The notes: generated from the letters alone by a model not told the origin. A DNA stretch of 64,000 nucleotides from Chaenocephalus aceratus (GCA_023974075.1 CM043785.1:22013169-22077168); one strand, 5' to 3'; numbered from the stretch's first letter, positions 51,157-63,655 are shown. Program-made: numbers and translations.

Positions 51157-53140
51157 GATGACAGTGATACATTTTAATCAGATATGCAAGAAGTATCAAA
51201 ATGATAATAACACTTGATTTGTATGATTTTGTCTCGACCAATGACAATGGAATCTCTTTGTCTTATTAATTATTATAAGACTTTAGACTAACTTAATGAA
51301 TCTCAGTAAAAAAAACAAGTGTGTGGCATGTTAACTGTGAAATAAAATAAACGATTCCTTAATCAAAGTTTGTGATGTTGAATCCACTGATTTCACTCCA
51401 ATGACACATTCTCACCAATAAACTGTGCTTATCGTTGCACCTTATAGTGGATCTCTGCTGCCATCTAAAGGATAATAAGTACTGAAACAACAATTTCTCA
51501 AGAACCATGACTTTAATTAAGAAGGTAGCTGAAGATTTTTGCTGACAAGAGAAAAAGGAAATAATAATTGTTTTAACAAAGCCAATAATTAAATGGGCTT
51601 TTTTGGGTTTCATTGGTGCATTGGGGTTAATAAAAATATGGTGAGGACTTATACACTACGAAGCTAATGCTGGAGTGAGCTATGGTGGTGCAACATAAAA
51701 CAGCTATCACATAAAAGCTTTTTTCTTGCAAGACATTTTGAGATGTCACAAATGGGAAAATCACACTGGAAAAAATGCTGCTCCAAAAACGAATTGAAAA
51801 AATTATGAAAACAAGGTGTTTTCACTTGAAATAAGTAAATCTGCCAATAGAACAAGTACAAATTAAATTGGTAAGATTTATTGAAATAAGAAGGGATATT
51901 TAGATACATCAGATCTTGTTATTAGCTGGGAAAACTTATTTTGAACTATATTTTACCAGAATCAGGAAATGTTGTGTTACAATATAAGCCGCAAATGCTC
52001 AAAAGTGTTCTGTTTTCTGATGTTGGTTGGGGATTTTCCAATTTGAACAAATGTTTTTTCTGAGATACAACTCAAAATAAGATTATTTGATTTAACAAGA
52101 TGATGCATTGTCTAAAAACAAGACCTGATATCTCACTGCATTGTTACTTCTGTTATTACTAAGTTATTATGGCTTATAGCAAGTGTAAAGACATATTCTG
52201 ACTAGATATTAGACAATTATACTTGGCAACCTTTCGAGTTTTTGTAGTGCAGGTGTAAATCATTTTCATCATGACGCTTGAATAGAACACAGCCATTGTT
52301 AATGTTTTTAGTACCACCTGTGCTTTTGCTGCTGTAAAGCGTCATATCCGCTGTAAAACAAAAAGCATATAGGTCACAGGTTTGCAAACAGGGGCAAGTT
52401 TAAGTTAAAGTATAATATTAATTTTAGCCTGAAATAAGATACAACCAAACATATCCAAAGTGCATGTGTGATTACAGTAAAAATATAGTCCCTGGTTTTT
52501 GAATGATTTATCAATGCTGTTTTAGAAAATTGCTACTGTGCCTTGTGAACTATGGAGATGTGAAAGTCATACTGTTGTTGGATTCTAAAGATATTTGAAT
52601 TCATATATTCATTGCAGTGTATCCTCAACATAAATTCCAACTCAGTCAATTATTATAACATATAATTTACCAATTAGATGGCAACATCAGTTGGTGCATG
52701 ATAAACAACTTGTGACAAATGTCTGACAATAAGCTCCCAGCTCATGTTTGCTTTTTTTTTCTAATGACAAGCCAAAAAAATATGTCGGGTTTCAATGTCT
52801 GTAATTAAATCCTGAAGCACCACACTTGTAAACTATGCACACTTTACTCAAGAGAACATAAAGAAGTGTACTTTACTAAAACAGCCCTTTAAACCAAAAG
52901 TCATTGGCCTGCTAAAGCAAAACGCTCACCTATACGCTATAGGGTTCGTGGAAAACACATGACATTTTAAATTCAGATACTTCAGGGGTTTGTTAACAAT
53001 TTGGCAGAGACTGTGTCATGGTGTTTAGAGACACAAATTACATCTAATAACATACTTACCTGTCCTGTGTTGCAAGTGTCTGAGTCGGAGGCCATGAGAA
53101 ATGTCTGTCACTGACCACACATTGTCTGGAGGAGTGGGCA
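51157..53140. other. Intergenic DNA with a MITE
   Basis: The SCPP 3' UTR ends near AATAAA at 51343. A likely MITE spans about 51763-52250: it begins CACTGGAAAAAATG and ends TTTTTGTAGTGCAGG, with AAAATAAG/TTGAAATAAG-rich text seen in a common fish repeat. The rest shows no gene. Confidence 0.5.
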
Positions 53141-53364
53141 GGGGACTATATCAGCTCACATGAAGAATTTAAAAGGAATATCGACAGGGTGAGGAGAAAG
53201 GCAACAGAAAGCGAAACAGGACCAGAGAAACAAAAAGAGGTAAGCTGATTTTGTAACGCTCATGTTTCTAGTGAAAGTTTTTTTTTGTCTTTGAGAAATT
53301 ATTAATATTATGGATATGGATTCATTAAACCATGCTTTGTGTTTTTTATGGACTGTAGGACATC

Positions 53365-55383
53365 ATGAAGCTGCAGACTGCTCTTGTGTTGATCTGTCTA
53401 TTCAGGACTAGCTTTTCTCTACCAGTAAGTTGGATCTCTTGCTAAAGTAAATATTTGTTGTCATCTGAAATGTCAGAGATAAAGAGTTATTTTTTGTGTT
53501 TTACAGTTGCAGATTGGAATTATTGCAAGCAACAGCAACGAGGTAGGCCTAAATATAGCTTTTTGTTTTTGTCTGTTAAATAAAGTTGAAATTGTTACAC
53601 AGGAATAGTGTTATCAAGTTTAAAACAACCCTTTTGTGTGTTCAGATCCTACGACTGAATGGACTAACTCTTGCAACTCTGGGACAAACACAGGTACTGA
53701 AAACGGTTTTGTGATCCATTTACCACCTTGAGTTACAACACATGTCAGATGATAGAGTTTCAATTTGTGAATACAAGTAATACGATTTAAATCTTCTATT
53801 TTCCAGGGGTCTTCCATATTACCCCAGTATGTGTTCCAGCAGCAGCGGCCCGAGGTGCTGTTTCCACAGATGGTGAACTTTAACCCTCAATTAGCCAATC
53901 CCTTCGGCCCCCAGGGGCCTCAGCTGTTTTTCCCCAATCAGGGCAACCAACTCACACCAATGATGTTCCCCAACGGCCAGCAAGAGCAGCTTGGACCTCC
54001 ACAGGATCCCAACGCTCCTGAAGTTCCTCAGCAGGCCCAAAACCCTTTTCAGGTGCAACCAAACAGCATGGACACACACGGATACTTTTGTTTAAATACT
54101 CAGTCTTATCGCTTCACCTGCTGCTTCTCACAGTCATGTAGAGAAATTATTAACTTTTTTAAATTTCTTTTAGATGTTTCCACAATTTCAATACCCATCT
54201 TATGGATTTCCTCAGTTTCCCAGACAGCAGGTAGGAAAACGTTTTAACCTGTGTGCGAACCTAAACATCTTTATTTAGATGCTGACTTGAGATTTAAAGT
54301 GATTCCTTTATCCACAGGGCTACCCTTACTTTGTGCCTCCCTACGGCTATCCCCAGCAGAGGAACACTGTGGTGATGCAGCCCAACAACGGCCAGCAGCA
54401 GCTGGAGAGAGCCACACAGAGACCACAGCTCCCTCTGAAGGTGAGACACATAACATGACATGAAATAAACCACCCTAACTGAATAGAGATTTGCTTTGTA
54501 GAGGCAGTCTAGACGTCTTTATCTTATATCTTCTACATATTTACTCAATAAAGTATCATGAAGAACAGCTACTACTAAAACATTTAAAAACGTGATTGTG
54601 TAGCAACATCCTTTTGCCCCTTTAATTAAGGGTTAGAAAAACCACTAAAGATAAGACTTAATGACGATAACATAGCTGCAGATGCTGAGTCATCTGCGGT
54701 GACTCTGATGCAAAATCGACTGTCTGCCTTTTGACCACACGCTGCTGAAATCATGTTACCTCAGTCCCATTCCAGTGTTGAATAAGTAATTGTTACATAT
54801 CTGCACTGTTAAAAGATGCCTTATGCAGTTTGTATATTTCATGCTCAACACTATTATCTAGTTTCCTTGTTAATTTGTGAAATGTTGGTGTCTCAGGACT
54901 ACATTTGTGTATCTAACTTGAAAATTGTAATGACATGTGTAGGAAAATACTTATATGTATTTACTTTGCATATCTTCCCATTTTCAGCAGCCTTCCCAGC
55001 CTAAGGTGCAAACTGAAAAAGTGAGTACAACCTATTGATTTTTGTAAATGTACTAATAAACCAAGGAGACAAATGTGCACCAGTCTAGACTAATTGCTGT
55101 GTTTTTGTAAATTTCTACATCAGACATGGCCAATGGGGACAAAGAGAGAGTCTACTATGATTCCTCCTGATCCTCGTGGTGACACCTCCGGCCCAGGGAT
55201 TGATGAGGTATAATTTCCAATGTTGATGCCTTTAAAGCTTATGTACTTTCATTTGTATGCACGCAAACAAAACCATGATTTATGTAATTTGTCAATGTCA
55301 AAGCTTTGCAGGATTGATAATTGTTTCGTTTTGTTTTGTTTCTCCAGGGTAACTCCAACTTCCCCTTCCTTTTTGAGCCTTAG
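53365..55383 (+). CDS. odam: Odontogenic ameloblast-associated protein
   Basis: ODAM is a secreted P/Q-rich SCPP made by ameloblasts and junctional epithelium. Exons are 53365-53424, 53507-53542, 53646-53693, 53807-54052, 54174-54230, 54318-54440, 54988-55020, 55124-55207 and 55348-55383, all phase 0, 240 codons. It starts with a signal peptide (MKLQTALVLICLFRTSFSLP). The next exon carries the diagnostic ASNSNE, then LRLNGLTLATLGQTQ. The body is Pro/Gln/Phe-rich (QMVNFNPQLANPFGPQGPQ, YPYFVPPYGYPQQRN) and the protein ends FLFEP, like the family's short acidic-Pro end. A non-coding exon lies upstream (donor AGAG|GTAAGC near 53240) and AATAAA is at 55563. Assignment rests on the N-terminus, exon plan and C-terminus. 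Confidence 0.9.
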
Positions 55384-55718
55384 ATGGGAAAAAACAACAA
55401 TTCAATCATTCAAAATGCACTTCTGTGTTCGGCAATATCCCTTATTTTTCTGCAATATGTAATGGGGTGTGCTTTCTCCCAAATGCAATTTATACTTTTT
55501 ATACTACACTGAAATCATCTTGCTTGTTTCAGGAATTTGCTCCTCGCTTTCACAACATGTCGAATAAAGAACTTTGCTAAAGTAATTTGTTTAAGACTTT
55601 TATTGTAGTACACAGAAATTATGATTTTACAGGTAAAACCTGAATAACACAAATAATTTCTCAGACTATACTACAGGATAGAAAACCACAATCTTCTTTA
55701 AAGTTGGTTGATCGCACT

Positions 55719-55749
55719 TAGTTGTTGTTGTTGTTGTTGGTGGTGGTGG

Positions 55750-55790
<41 letters not shown>
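55719..55790. repeat. (GTT)n/(GGT)n microsatellite
   Basis: About 23 triplets, mostly GTT with a short GGT block. On the minus strand it lies just beyond the stop codon of the micro-exon gene and could be in its 3' UTR. Confidence 0.95.
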
Positions 55791-55791
<1 letters not shown>

Positions 55792-55910
55792 CTTCCTGAG
55801 GAAAGTGTGAGGGGAGAACATTGTCAGCATAAGTCACTGTGGAAGATTGATGTTCAGGTGATTCATTTGAAATATTATCTCTCCAGTAACACCTTCACCT
55901 GTTGAAGTTG

Positions 55911-58900
55911 TCAGAAATCGTCTTCTGGATTTTCATCCTCTCCAGCATATTTACCAAGGGTTATCTTGAAAAAAGAGTTCAAATTAAACAGTCAACAGTC
56001 AATCCCCATTTGCAGAAGTTTCTTTAAATGTGAGGACAGTTTTATTTGTTTTATTAGCTTATTTCCCAAAAGTTCTGTGTTTCCCAGTTCAGTATAACAG
56101 TAATTATATGATTGGGACATTAACTGGTGATTTAATTGGAGTGTTGCATTACCATGTTTTAACATGACATAATATATAGAAATCAATTTGTATATAAATA
56201 TTGTCTGTACTTACAGGTTTCAAAACCCCAAACTCAATGGAGACCATGTTCTTTGAATGGAAAAAGAGAAATTATGATTATGATTGAAATATGTATTATT
56301 AAATATATTAGATATATAGTGAATATCAGGAATTTACCGGCTGCGTGGCATTGTAGATTAGCTTCACATATTGCTGAAAAGACAAACATATATCACAATG
56401 CAGAATACAGAAAACGGAAAAATGTATTAAAAAACATTTAATATAAAATCAAGCTAAATTCTGGAGTGTAAGTGTAAACAATGTAGAATAATTTTTTTTA
56501 AACTACAATTAAAGTTCAACAAACCCAGCGTACCCCACTCTGTGGAGGCCCGTGTCTTCCTCCCTATAAAAGAAGTTTGAGTCAGAATGTCTGAGCTTTG
56601 ATAATGCAACCATTGCTAAAAAGAGTTAAATAATGTCAGGGTTTAGTGCTAGTATGCTGTTAGCTGTTGTGTTTTAGTGTCTTGTCTATCGGTCTGTTGA
56701 TAATAATCACTATACTCTCTCTCTCCAGGTGTTGGCACTTCCTGTCCGTGTGGCACCTGCTAGACTGATTGTTGTTCCCGCCCCTGATTGTGTCCACCTG
56801 TGCCCCATTACCTAATATGTATATTTAGTCCTTCTCTCCCTTTGTCTGGTGTTGGTTCGTCTTGTGTTATCGTTAGATCCATGCCTGTTTACCAGAGATC
56901 GATATTACAGTACCTAGTAGATCCTAGTGATTCCATGGAGAGTCCTAGTAGAACCTAGAAGTCATTGATAGCTTTGGTTTCTGTCCAATAAAGACTATTA
57001 CCAAGCAATAGAATCGAGCATCTGAGTTCTTACGAGCCCAACGTATCAGAACGAACCAACCTAACAAGATGGACTCAGCCGATTCTACAACGCTAAAGAC
57101 GGCCCTGCACGTGCAGGGTAGACTCCTTCATCAGCATGAGGAACAGCTGTCAGCTATTAACCAAGGGGTCCAGAGTTTGAATGTTCGTCAAGACAACCTT
57201 CAAGCTACTGTGTCAACGGAAATAAACCTACTGGCTGAGAAGATGCGGGAAGTACTCACTCATCTCGTGGCAAATCCTGGTGTTCCTGCGGCACAGTTTT
57301 CCGGTCCAGCGGGGGTCGGGTCTGCTGATATTCCCGTTCAAGTCCCCGTACATTCGCCTACGATCCGCCTCGCTTCGCCAGAGAAGTTCTCCGGAGAATC
57401 TGGAAACTGTCGTCCTTTCCTGGTGCAGTGCGATCTCCACTTCAAACACCAGCCCGCAGCATTTCCCACCGATCAAGCTAAGATAGCTTTTATTGTTTCT
57501 CATCTGACGGGGAGAGCGGAAGCCTGGGCAACAGCGGAGTGGTCCCGGAACTCGCCTGTTTGTCAGTCAGTAAGACTGTTTTTGGAGACCATGAGCAAGA
57601 TTTTTGATCTGACATCACCCGGGAGAGAGGCAGCGAGAGCCCTGGTGAACATTAAGCAGCGGCAGAGGAGAGTGATGGATTACGCAATCGAGTTCCGTAC
57701 TTTGGCAGCGGAGAGTGGGTGGAACTCAGCGGCTCTCTTTGATGCCTTCCTGCATGGATTATCGGATCCCATAAAGGATCAGTTGGCTCCATTACAGCTG
57801 CCTGAAGATGTGGACTCGCTCATCGCCATGGCTATCCGGGTTGATCAACGTCTAGCTGAAAGAGAGCGGGAGAAAGGAAGGAATACAGGATCCACTCCAC
57901 CTTTCAGACAGGAATTACCGAGGGAATACAACGCTTGGCAGAGGAATTCCCAGTCTTCACCTCCAGAGCGACCAACGCCCCCTATCGCCGCGGAGGAACC
58001 GATGCAGCTCGGTAGAGCCAGACTCACTCCGGAGGAGCGTCAGCGCTGTCTACGGGAACGGCGATGCTTCTACTGCGGCCAGCAGGGTCATGTTTCGGCA
58101 GCCTGTTCGGTAAAAGATCGGGCTCATCAGCGGGAAGGAGGACGCTGGTGAGCCGAGTGACTTCCGTCGACTCTCCAGTCAGAAAATTAATGCAGGTACA
58201 AATCAAACTTGGTGATAATACTATGACTCAGGATGCATTAGTCGATTCTGGGGCTGATGAGAGTTTGTTAGACTGGGAGTTGGCTAAAAGTTTAAACTTA
58301 AAGGTTGTTCTTTTAGATCAACCCTTAGAGGCTAGTGCCTTGGACGGACGCCTTTTATGTACTATTACTCATCGCACGGAGCCCATGGTATTAGTCATAG
58401 ATCAGGAACATCGTGAGCAAATAAGTTTTCATTTATTTAACTCTGCTCAACATCCTATCATTTTGGGGTACCCCTGGCTTGTTAAACACAACCCTCACGT
58501 TGACTGGCAGACAGGAAAGGTTAAAGGGTGGGGAGTTGAGTGCTCTCGTTCATGTTTAACCAGTAAAACAGGGTTGAGTAAATTGCATGGATCTTGTAAC
58601 TGCAGGGGTCAGGCAATAACACTGACACTTTTTCTAAGCCTTCTGACTTTCCTGATTTGGCTAAAATTCCGGCGTGTTATTTAGATATCAAGGAGGTGTT
58701 TAATAAAACACGAGCTACTTCTTTGCCACCCCATAGACCGTACGATTGCCCCATAGACCTTCTGTCAGGCTCTACTATTCCCAAGGGACGGTTGTACTCA
58801 CTTTCTGGGCCAGAAAGGGAGGCCATGAAGGAATATATCTATTCTTCACTCAAGGCTGGTTTGATTCGGACATCTTCATCCCCAGCAGCGGCAGGTTTCT

Positions 58901-61900
58901 TTTTCGTGGGGAAAAAGGACGGGACATTGAGGCCCTGTATTGACTACAGTCCGCTAAATCAGATCATAGTTAAGAACAGATATCCCCTTCCACTCATCTC
59001 TACGGCATTCGAACTATTACAGGGAGCTAAGATATTCACCAAGCTTGACTTGAGGAATGCTTATCACCTTGTGCGCATCCGGGAGGGCGATGAGTGGAAA
59101 ACAGGTTTCAATACACCTACGGGACATTACGAATATTTGGTGATGCCTTTTGGACTTTGTAATGCACCTGCTGTTTTCCAAGCCCTCATTAATGATGTGT
59201 TAAGAGATTTTCTGAATGTTTTCTGTTTTGTGTATCTCGATGATATTCTCATCTTTTCTCCAGCTGAGAATACTCATGTTAACCATGTGCACCTTGTTCT
59301 TCAGAGACTCCTGGCTAACCATTTGTTTGTGAAGGCCGAAAAATGTGAGTTTCATGTCAACTCAGTGTCATTTTTGGGCTTTGTGATTTCCCCTAACAAA
59401 GTGGAAATGGACCCAGCTAAGGTCAGTGACGTGGCTAATTGGCCAACACCAGACAATAGAAAGAAAGTTCAGCAATTTTTGGGGTTTGCTAACTTTTACA
59501 GACGTTTCATACGCAATTTCAGTGCTATTGCCTCTCCTCTCCATGCCCTTACCTCTCCCCATGTTCAGTTTGTGTGGAATTCACAGGCAGAGAAATCTTT
59601 CCTGGAACTGAAGAGGAGGTTCACCACAGCTCCCATCCTGACGGTACCTGATCGCCACCGACAGTTTGTGGTGGAAGTGGACGCCTCCAACGACGGCGTT
59701 GGAGCTATACTGTCCCAGATATCAGCGGAGGAAAACAAACTTCATCCATGTGCATATCTCTCCCGTAAGCTATCTTCTGCCGAGAGGAATTACGACGTGG
59801 GAAATCGGGAACTGTTGGCGGTGAAGATTGCTTTGGAGGAGTGGCGGCACTGGTTGGAGGGAGCGGAGCAGGATTTCCTGGTCTGGACGGATCACAAAAA
59901 CCTGCAATACATCAGGAAGGTCAAACGCTTGAACTCTAGGCAGGCCAGATGGGCTTTGTTCTTTAATAGATTTAGGTTCACTCTGTCATATAGACCTGGT
60001 TCACAGAATGAAAAGCCTGATGCACTCTCCAGAATGTATGATCCTGAGCCATCCCCCAAGAGTCCAGATCCCATTCTGCGGCCAGACCGAGTGATAGGGA
60101 GTGTGACCTGGCCCATTGAAGCCAAGGTCAAACAGGCTAACAGCGGGAATCCTGTTCCTAAAGGGTGTCCTCAGAATCGCCTGTTTGTTCCAGGGACACT
60201 TCGTTCTAAGGTGATTCATTGGGCCCATACATCTGTTCTTTCATGCCATCCTGGAACCAAGAGGACCCTCTTTATGGTGAAACACAGATTCTGGTGGCCT
60301 GCTATGGGGAAAGATGTGGCAGAATATGTGGCAGCATGTCCTGTGTGTGCTAGGAACAAGACGTCTCGTCAAGCTGTGGCAGGTCTTCTCCGACCTCTGC
60401 CCATTCCCAAAAGACCATGGTCGCACATTGCGTTGGACTTTGTGACAGGATTTCCACCTTCGGCAGGTTACACCACAGTACTCACAGTCATTGATCGTTT
60501 TTCCAAGATGGTACACCTCATCCCCATGTCCAAATTGCCTACGGCCAGAGAAACAGCACAGGCCATGTTGTCCCATGTTTTCCGTATCCATGGTTTCCCA
60601 AACGATGTCGTTTCAGACCGAGGCCCACAATTCGTTTCACGTTTCTGGAGGGAGTTTTGTCGCCTGATCCAAGCCACTGTGAGCCTGACGTCCGGATACC
60701 ATCCCCAGTCAAACGGCCAAGCGGAGAGGATGAACCAAGAAATGGAGACCTGTTTGAGATGCCTGGTGTCCCAGAAACCTACCACCTGGAGCAAACATCT
60801 GATTTGGGTTGAGTATGCACACAACACCTTACCCACATCAGCCACCGGAATCTCTCCTTTCCAATGTGTCCATGGATACCAGCCTCCATTGTTCCCGGAG
60901 CTCGAGCAGGAAGTTATCGTACCATCAGCACATGCTCTGGTTCGCCGCTGTCGCCGGGTATGGAAGGGAGTTCGCCAGATGCTGCAGAGAAGTGCGACCG
61001 GAATGAAGAGGTTGGCTGACCGAAAGCGACGTCCATCTCCTAGATACAAGGTCGGTCAACGAGTGTGGTTGTCCACCAAAGATCTTCCTCTGCACGTCCC
61101 CTCCAGGAAACTGGCTCCTCGGTTCGTTGGTCCATATCCCATTTCAAAAGTTATTAATCCTGTTGCTGTTCGCCTATGTCTCCCAAAGTCCCTCAAGGTC
61201 CACCCCACGTTCCATGTCAGCAAGCTGAAACCAGTTTTAGAGAGCAGACTGGTCCCCCCCTCCACACCACCTCCACCTCCCCGGGTCATCGACGGAGGTA
61301 TCGTCTATACAGTCAAAAAGATTCTGTCAGAAAGAAAGCGGGGTAGAGGGAGACAGTTCCTGGTCGACTGGGTAGGGTATGGAATAGAGGAAAGATGCTG
61401 GATCCCGGGCAGCTTCATTGTCGACAAGTCCCTTATCACAGATTTTGACAGACTACGGTCTCACTATTCAGGGACGTCTGGAGCCGTCCGTAAAAGGGGG
61501 GGTACTGTCAGGGTTTAGTGCTAGTATGCTGTTAGCTGTTGTGTTTTAGTGTCTTGTCTATCGGTCTGTTGATAATAATCACTATACTCTCTCTCTCCAG
61601 GTGTTGGCACTTCCTGTCCGTGTGGCACCTGCTAGACTGATTGTTGTTCCCGCCCCTGATTGTGTCCACCTGTGCCCCATTACCTAATATGTATATTTAG
61701 TCCTTCTCTCCCTTTGTCTGGTGTTGGTTCGTCTTGTGTTATCGTTAGATCCATGCCTGTTTACCAGAGATCGATATTACAGTACCTAGTAGATCCTAGT
61801 GATTCCATGGAGAGTCCTAGTAGAACCTAGAAGTCATTGATAGCTTTGGTTTCTGTCCAATAAAGACTATTACCAAGCAACAGAATCGAGCATCTGAGTT

Positions 61901-62476
61901 CTTACGAGCCCAACGTATCAAATAAGAATGTATACCCGATGATGGTGAGGTCCTCTTCTACCCTGCTAGGAATGGAGTGTCAGTCATTAGAATGTATTGA
62001 TAATACAACAAATCATCATTGTTATTTTTGTAATTATTTAACCATACACAAAATTGATTCTTCAGAAAAATACCTTCGGTGCCAGAAATATGTTCTCCCC
62101 CTGTTTCACACAAAATGTCAGTGAAATATTAACATTTCATAAGATAGTGTGATTTACAACATACAGTGAGTGGGTTTCATATTTTAAGTTAACTATCTAA
62201 TTAAAATGTGTACCTCCTTCAGTGAGACATCGGTGGTGTTCTATGAACGAAACGCATACAAAAGTAAATATCTGGCCTTTCATGTCAAACATAGTGTACT
62301 GTATTAAACATAAAAAAAAAAAAAGTCATACTCTTACCTGAAATGTCACGTTGTCAACCTTAAAATGAATTACAATTAAAAAAAAAAAAAATCTGAGTTG
62401 TTGCCAAACGCTCTAGTAAATTGTTAAGTGTGATACAATCACATGACAGAAAGCCTACCTTGAACGAAGGGGAAAA
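55911..62476 (-). CDS. Candidate undescribed secreted gene built of micro-exons (SCPP-like)
   Basis: I do not recognise this gene. Seven short phase-0 exons with good acceptors and donors follow one another on the minus strand. In gene order they are 62358-62338 (VDNVTFQ), 62240-62214 (NTTDVSLKE), 61965-61936 ([10 protein letters not shown]), 56563-56525 ([13 protein letters not shown]), 56373-56338 ([12 protein letters not shown]), 56250-56215 ([12 protein letters not shown]) and 55964-55911 ([17 protein letters not shown], stop). A further piece, 62476-62459 (FSPSFK), abuts a transposon end and is doubtful. Three N-x-T sequons suggest a secreted protein and the C-terminus is acidic. All lengths are multiples of three, as in SCPP genes. 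No signal-peptide exon is found in the window. The Gypsy element lies inside the fourth intron. Such short exons can arise by chance, so confidence is moderate. Confidence 0.45.
56634..57048 (+). repeat. 5' LTR
   Basis: 415 bp, TG...CA ends, with AATAAA at 56988-56993. Confidence 0.97.
57069..58151 (+). CDS. Gypsy gag polyprotein
   Basis: A 360-codon frame starts 21 bp after the 5' LTR ([15 protein letters not shown]). An N-terminal coiled region is followed by the retrotransposon gag domain: [32 protein letters not shown] and [20 protein letters not shown] single CCHC zinc knuckle ([14 protein letters not shown]) closes the protein. Gag forms the intracellular particle. The next frame overlaps from 58064 in the -1 phase relative to gag, fitting ribosomal -1 frameshifting as in sushi elements. 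Confidence 0.95.
   Translation: MDSADSTTLKTALHVQGRLLHQHEEQLSAINQGVQSLNVRQDNLQATVSTEINLLAEKMREVLTHLVANPGVPAAQFSGPAGVGSADIPVQVPVHSPTIRLASPEKFSGESGNCRPFLVQCDLHFKHQPAAFPTDQAKIAFIVSHLTGRAEAWATAEWSRNSPVCQSVRLFLETMSKIFDLTSPGREAARALVNIKQRQRRVMDYAIEFRTLAAESGWNSAALFDAFLHGLSDPIKDQLAPLQLPEDVDSLIAMAIRVDQRLAEREREKGRNTGSTPPFRQELPREYNAWQRNSQSSPPERPTPPIAAEEPMQLGRARLTPEERQRCLRERRCFYCGQQGHVSAACSVKDRAHQREGGRW
58064..61518 (+). CDS. Gypsy pol polyprotein with one internal frame break
   Basis: The first frame (58064-58684) holds an aspartic protease ([16 protein letters not shown], then PIILGYPWL). The second (58657-61518, 953 codons) holds RT ([35 protein letters not shown], catalytic [10 protein letters not shown]) and RNase H ([29 protein letters not shown]). 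Integrase follows, with its HHCC finger ([19 protein letters not shown]) and DDE core ([32 protein letters not shown]). A C-terminal chromodomain ([17 protein letters not shown]) probably guides insertion to particular chromatin. A second -1 phase change falls near 58600, most simply a one-base loss, so this copy may not make full-length pol. The stop codon lies 13 bases into the 3' LTR. Confidence 0.93.
61506..61920 (+). repeat. 3' LTR
   Basis: 415 bp, identical to the 5' LTR except one base. The pol stop codon lies within it. Confidence 0.97.
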
Positions 62477-62720
62477 CTACGGAGCCCTGGAGGGTTCATT
62501 GTGAGAAAAATAAATAAAACGTGGCCACGCTTTAGTAACTCGTGCGCATGCTTTAGTAACTCGTGCGCACGAGTTACTAAAGCGTGCGCACGAGTTAATA
62601 AAGCATGGCCTCGTTTTATTTAAATTGAGGGATTCCTGTCCGTGACTCACAGAATCTGCTGCTGCCCACAGCTGTTTTATAGAAGGAAAACATCCTTCAC
62701 TTTATGAAATCTCTGTGGCA

Positions 62721-63013
62721 CCAGTGGCCTGTACTACGAAGCAGGATTTGCTATTTACACTATTCATTCATGAAGTATGACGCTGCGCTGTCAGCACGCG
62801 TCTCCATGTTTGTGATTGGTCAAATGTTGGTAACCCCGTCCCTTTCACGTGAACGCACTCTCAACCGGACAGAGAAACCCTGGTTGATTTGCTGAGTTAA
62901 TAACCAGCTTCGTAGGACCGCTTAGCGACATCGCGTTTGTTAGGATTAGTTAAGCCGGGTAAATCAAACATATCCAGGGTCTGTTGAACTGGCTTCGTCG
63001 TACAGGGCACTGG
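62721..63013. mobile_element. MITE nested in the long-TIR element
   Basis: CCAGTGGCCTGTACTACGAAGC and the reverse complement of the right end, CCAGTGCCCTGTACGACGAAGC, form inverted repeats. These ends recur widely in teleost genomes. It is about 290 bp and non-coding. Confidence 0.7.
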
Positions 63014-63220
63014 AGGCAGTAACGTGTAATTCAGAAGAATCTGAGAAGAGCAGCACCAGCTGCAAAGAGCGGTGCCTTTTACTGTTTACTTCACTGCGTT
63101 GCCCTTCATTAGAACCGCTGGATAGAGATCGAGGCTTCTACGTTTAACCACACACACCTCTACACACATCGAACTACCAGAGTATTCCCCCTCGTTTTAT
63201 GAAGGATATGTCCTGTCACC

Positions 63221-63260
<40 letters not shown>

Positions 63261-63483
63261 GGTGGTGCGCTCCGCTCCGCTCCGCGTGTGCGTGTTCAGC
63301 ATTTGTTTTCAAATTACCACGAACAGTAATTTACACAAATCTGGTTCTCCATAGTTATATGTGTTTTCCCAAGTGAAAGAAATTCGTTTAATCTTAATCT
63401 CGATGTGCTATAGTCCTGCCGGAGTGCACCGGAACGAACGATACTATCATAAACAAATGCCCACACACACACAAAACGAGGCC

Positions 63484-63655
63484 ACGCTTTATTAACTCGT
63501 GCGCACGCTTTAGTAACTCGTGCGCACGCTTTAGTAACTCGTGCGCACGCTTTAGTAACTCGTGCGCACGCTTTAGTAACTCGTGCGCACGCTTTATTAA
63601 CTCGTGCGCACGCTTTAGTAACTCGTGCGCACGCTTTAGTAACTCGTGCGCACGA
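63484..63655. repeat. 21-bp tandem satellite with GTGCGCAC core
   Basis: About eight units of GCTTTAGTAACTCGTGCGCAC (two with TTTATTA instead of TTTAGTA). Each unit contains the palindrome GTGCGCAC. A shorter inverted set is in the left arm at about 62530-62600. Confidence 0.93.

Larger units (their letters stand above)
56634..61920 (+). mobile_element. Ty3/Gypsy chromovirus-type LTR retrotransposon, nearly intact
   Basis: Two 415-bp LTRs (56634-57048, 61506-61920) begin TGTCAG and end GTATCA. They differ at one base (CAATAGAA versus CAACAGAA). A 5-bp duplication AATAA flanks the element (56629-56633, 61921-61925). Between them lie gag and pol with protease, RT, RNase H, integrase and a chromodomain, the order of Metaviridae chromoviruses such as the fish sushi group. 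A purine-rich tract (AAAAGGGGGGTAC) precedes the 3' LTR. No envelope gene is present. Confidence 0.97.

Noticed and set aside
55719..55800. Poly-Asn tail (ED followed by a run of N) on the minus strand as a protein C-terminus
   Set aside because: The frame upstream meets a TGA near 55893, and the micro-exon gene ends in another frame at 55911, so the triplet repeat is better placed in a 3' UTR.
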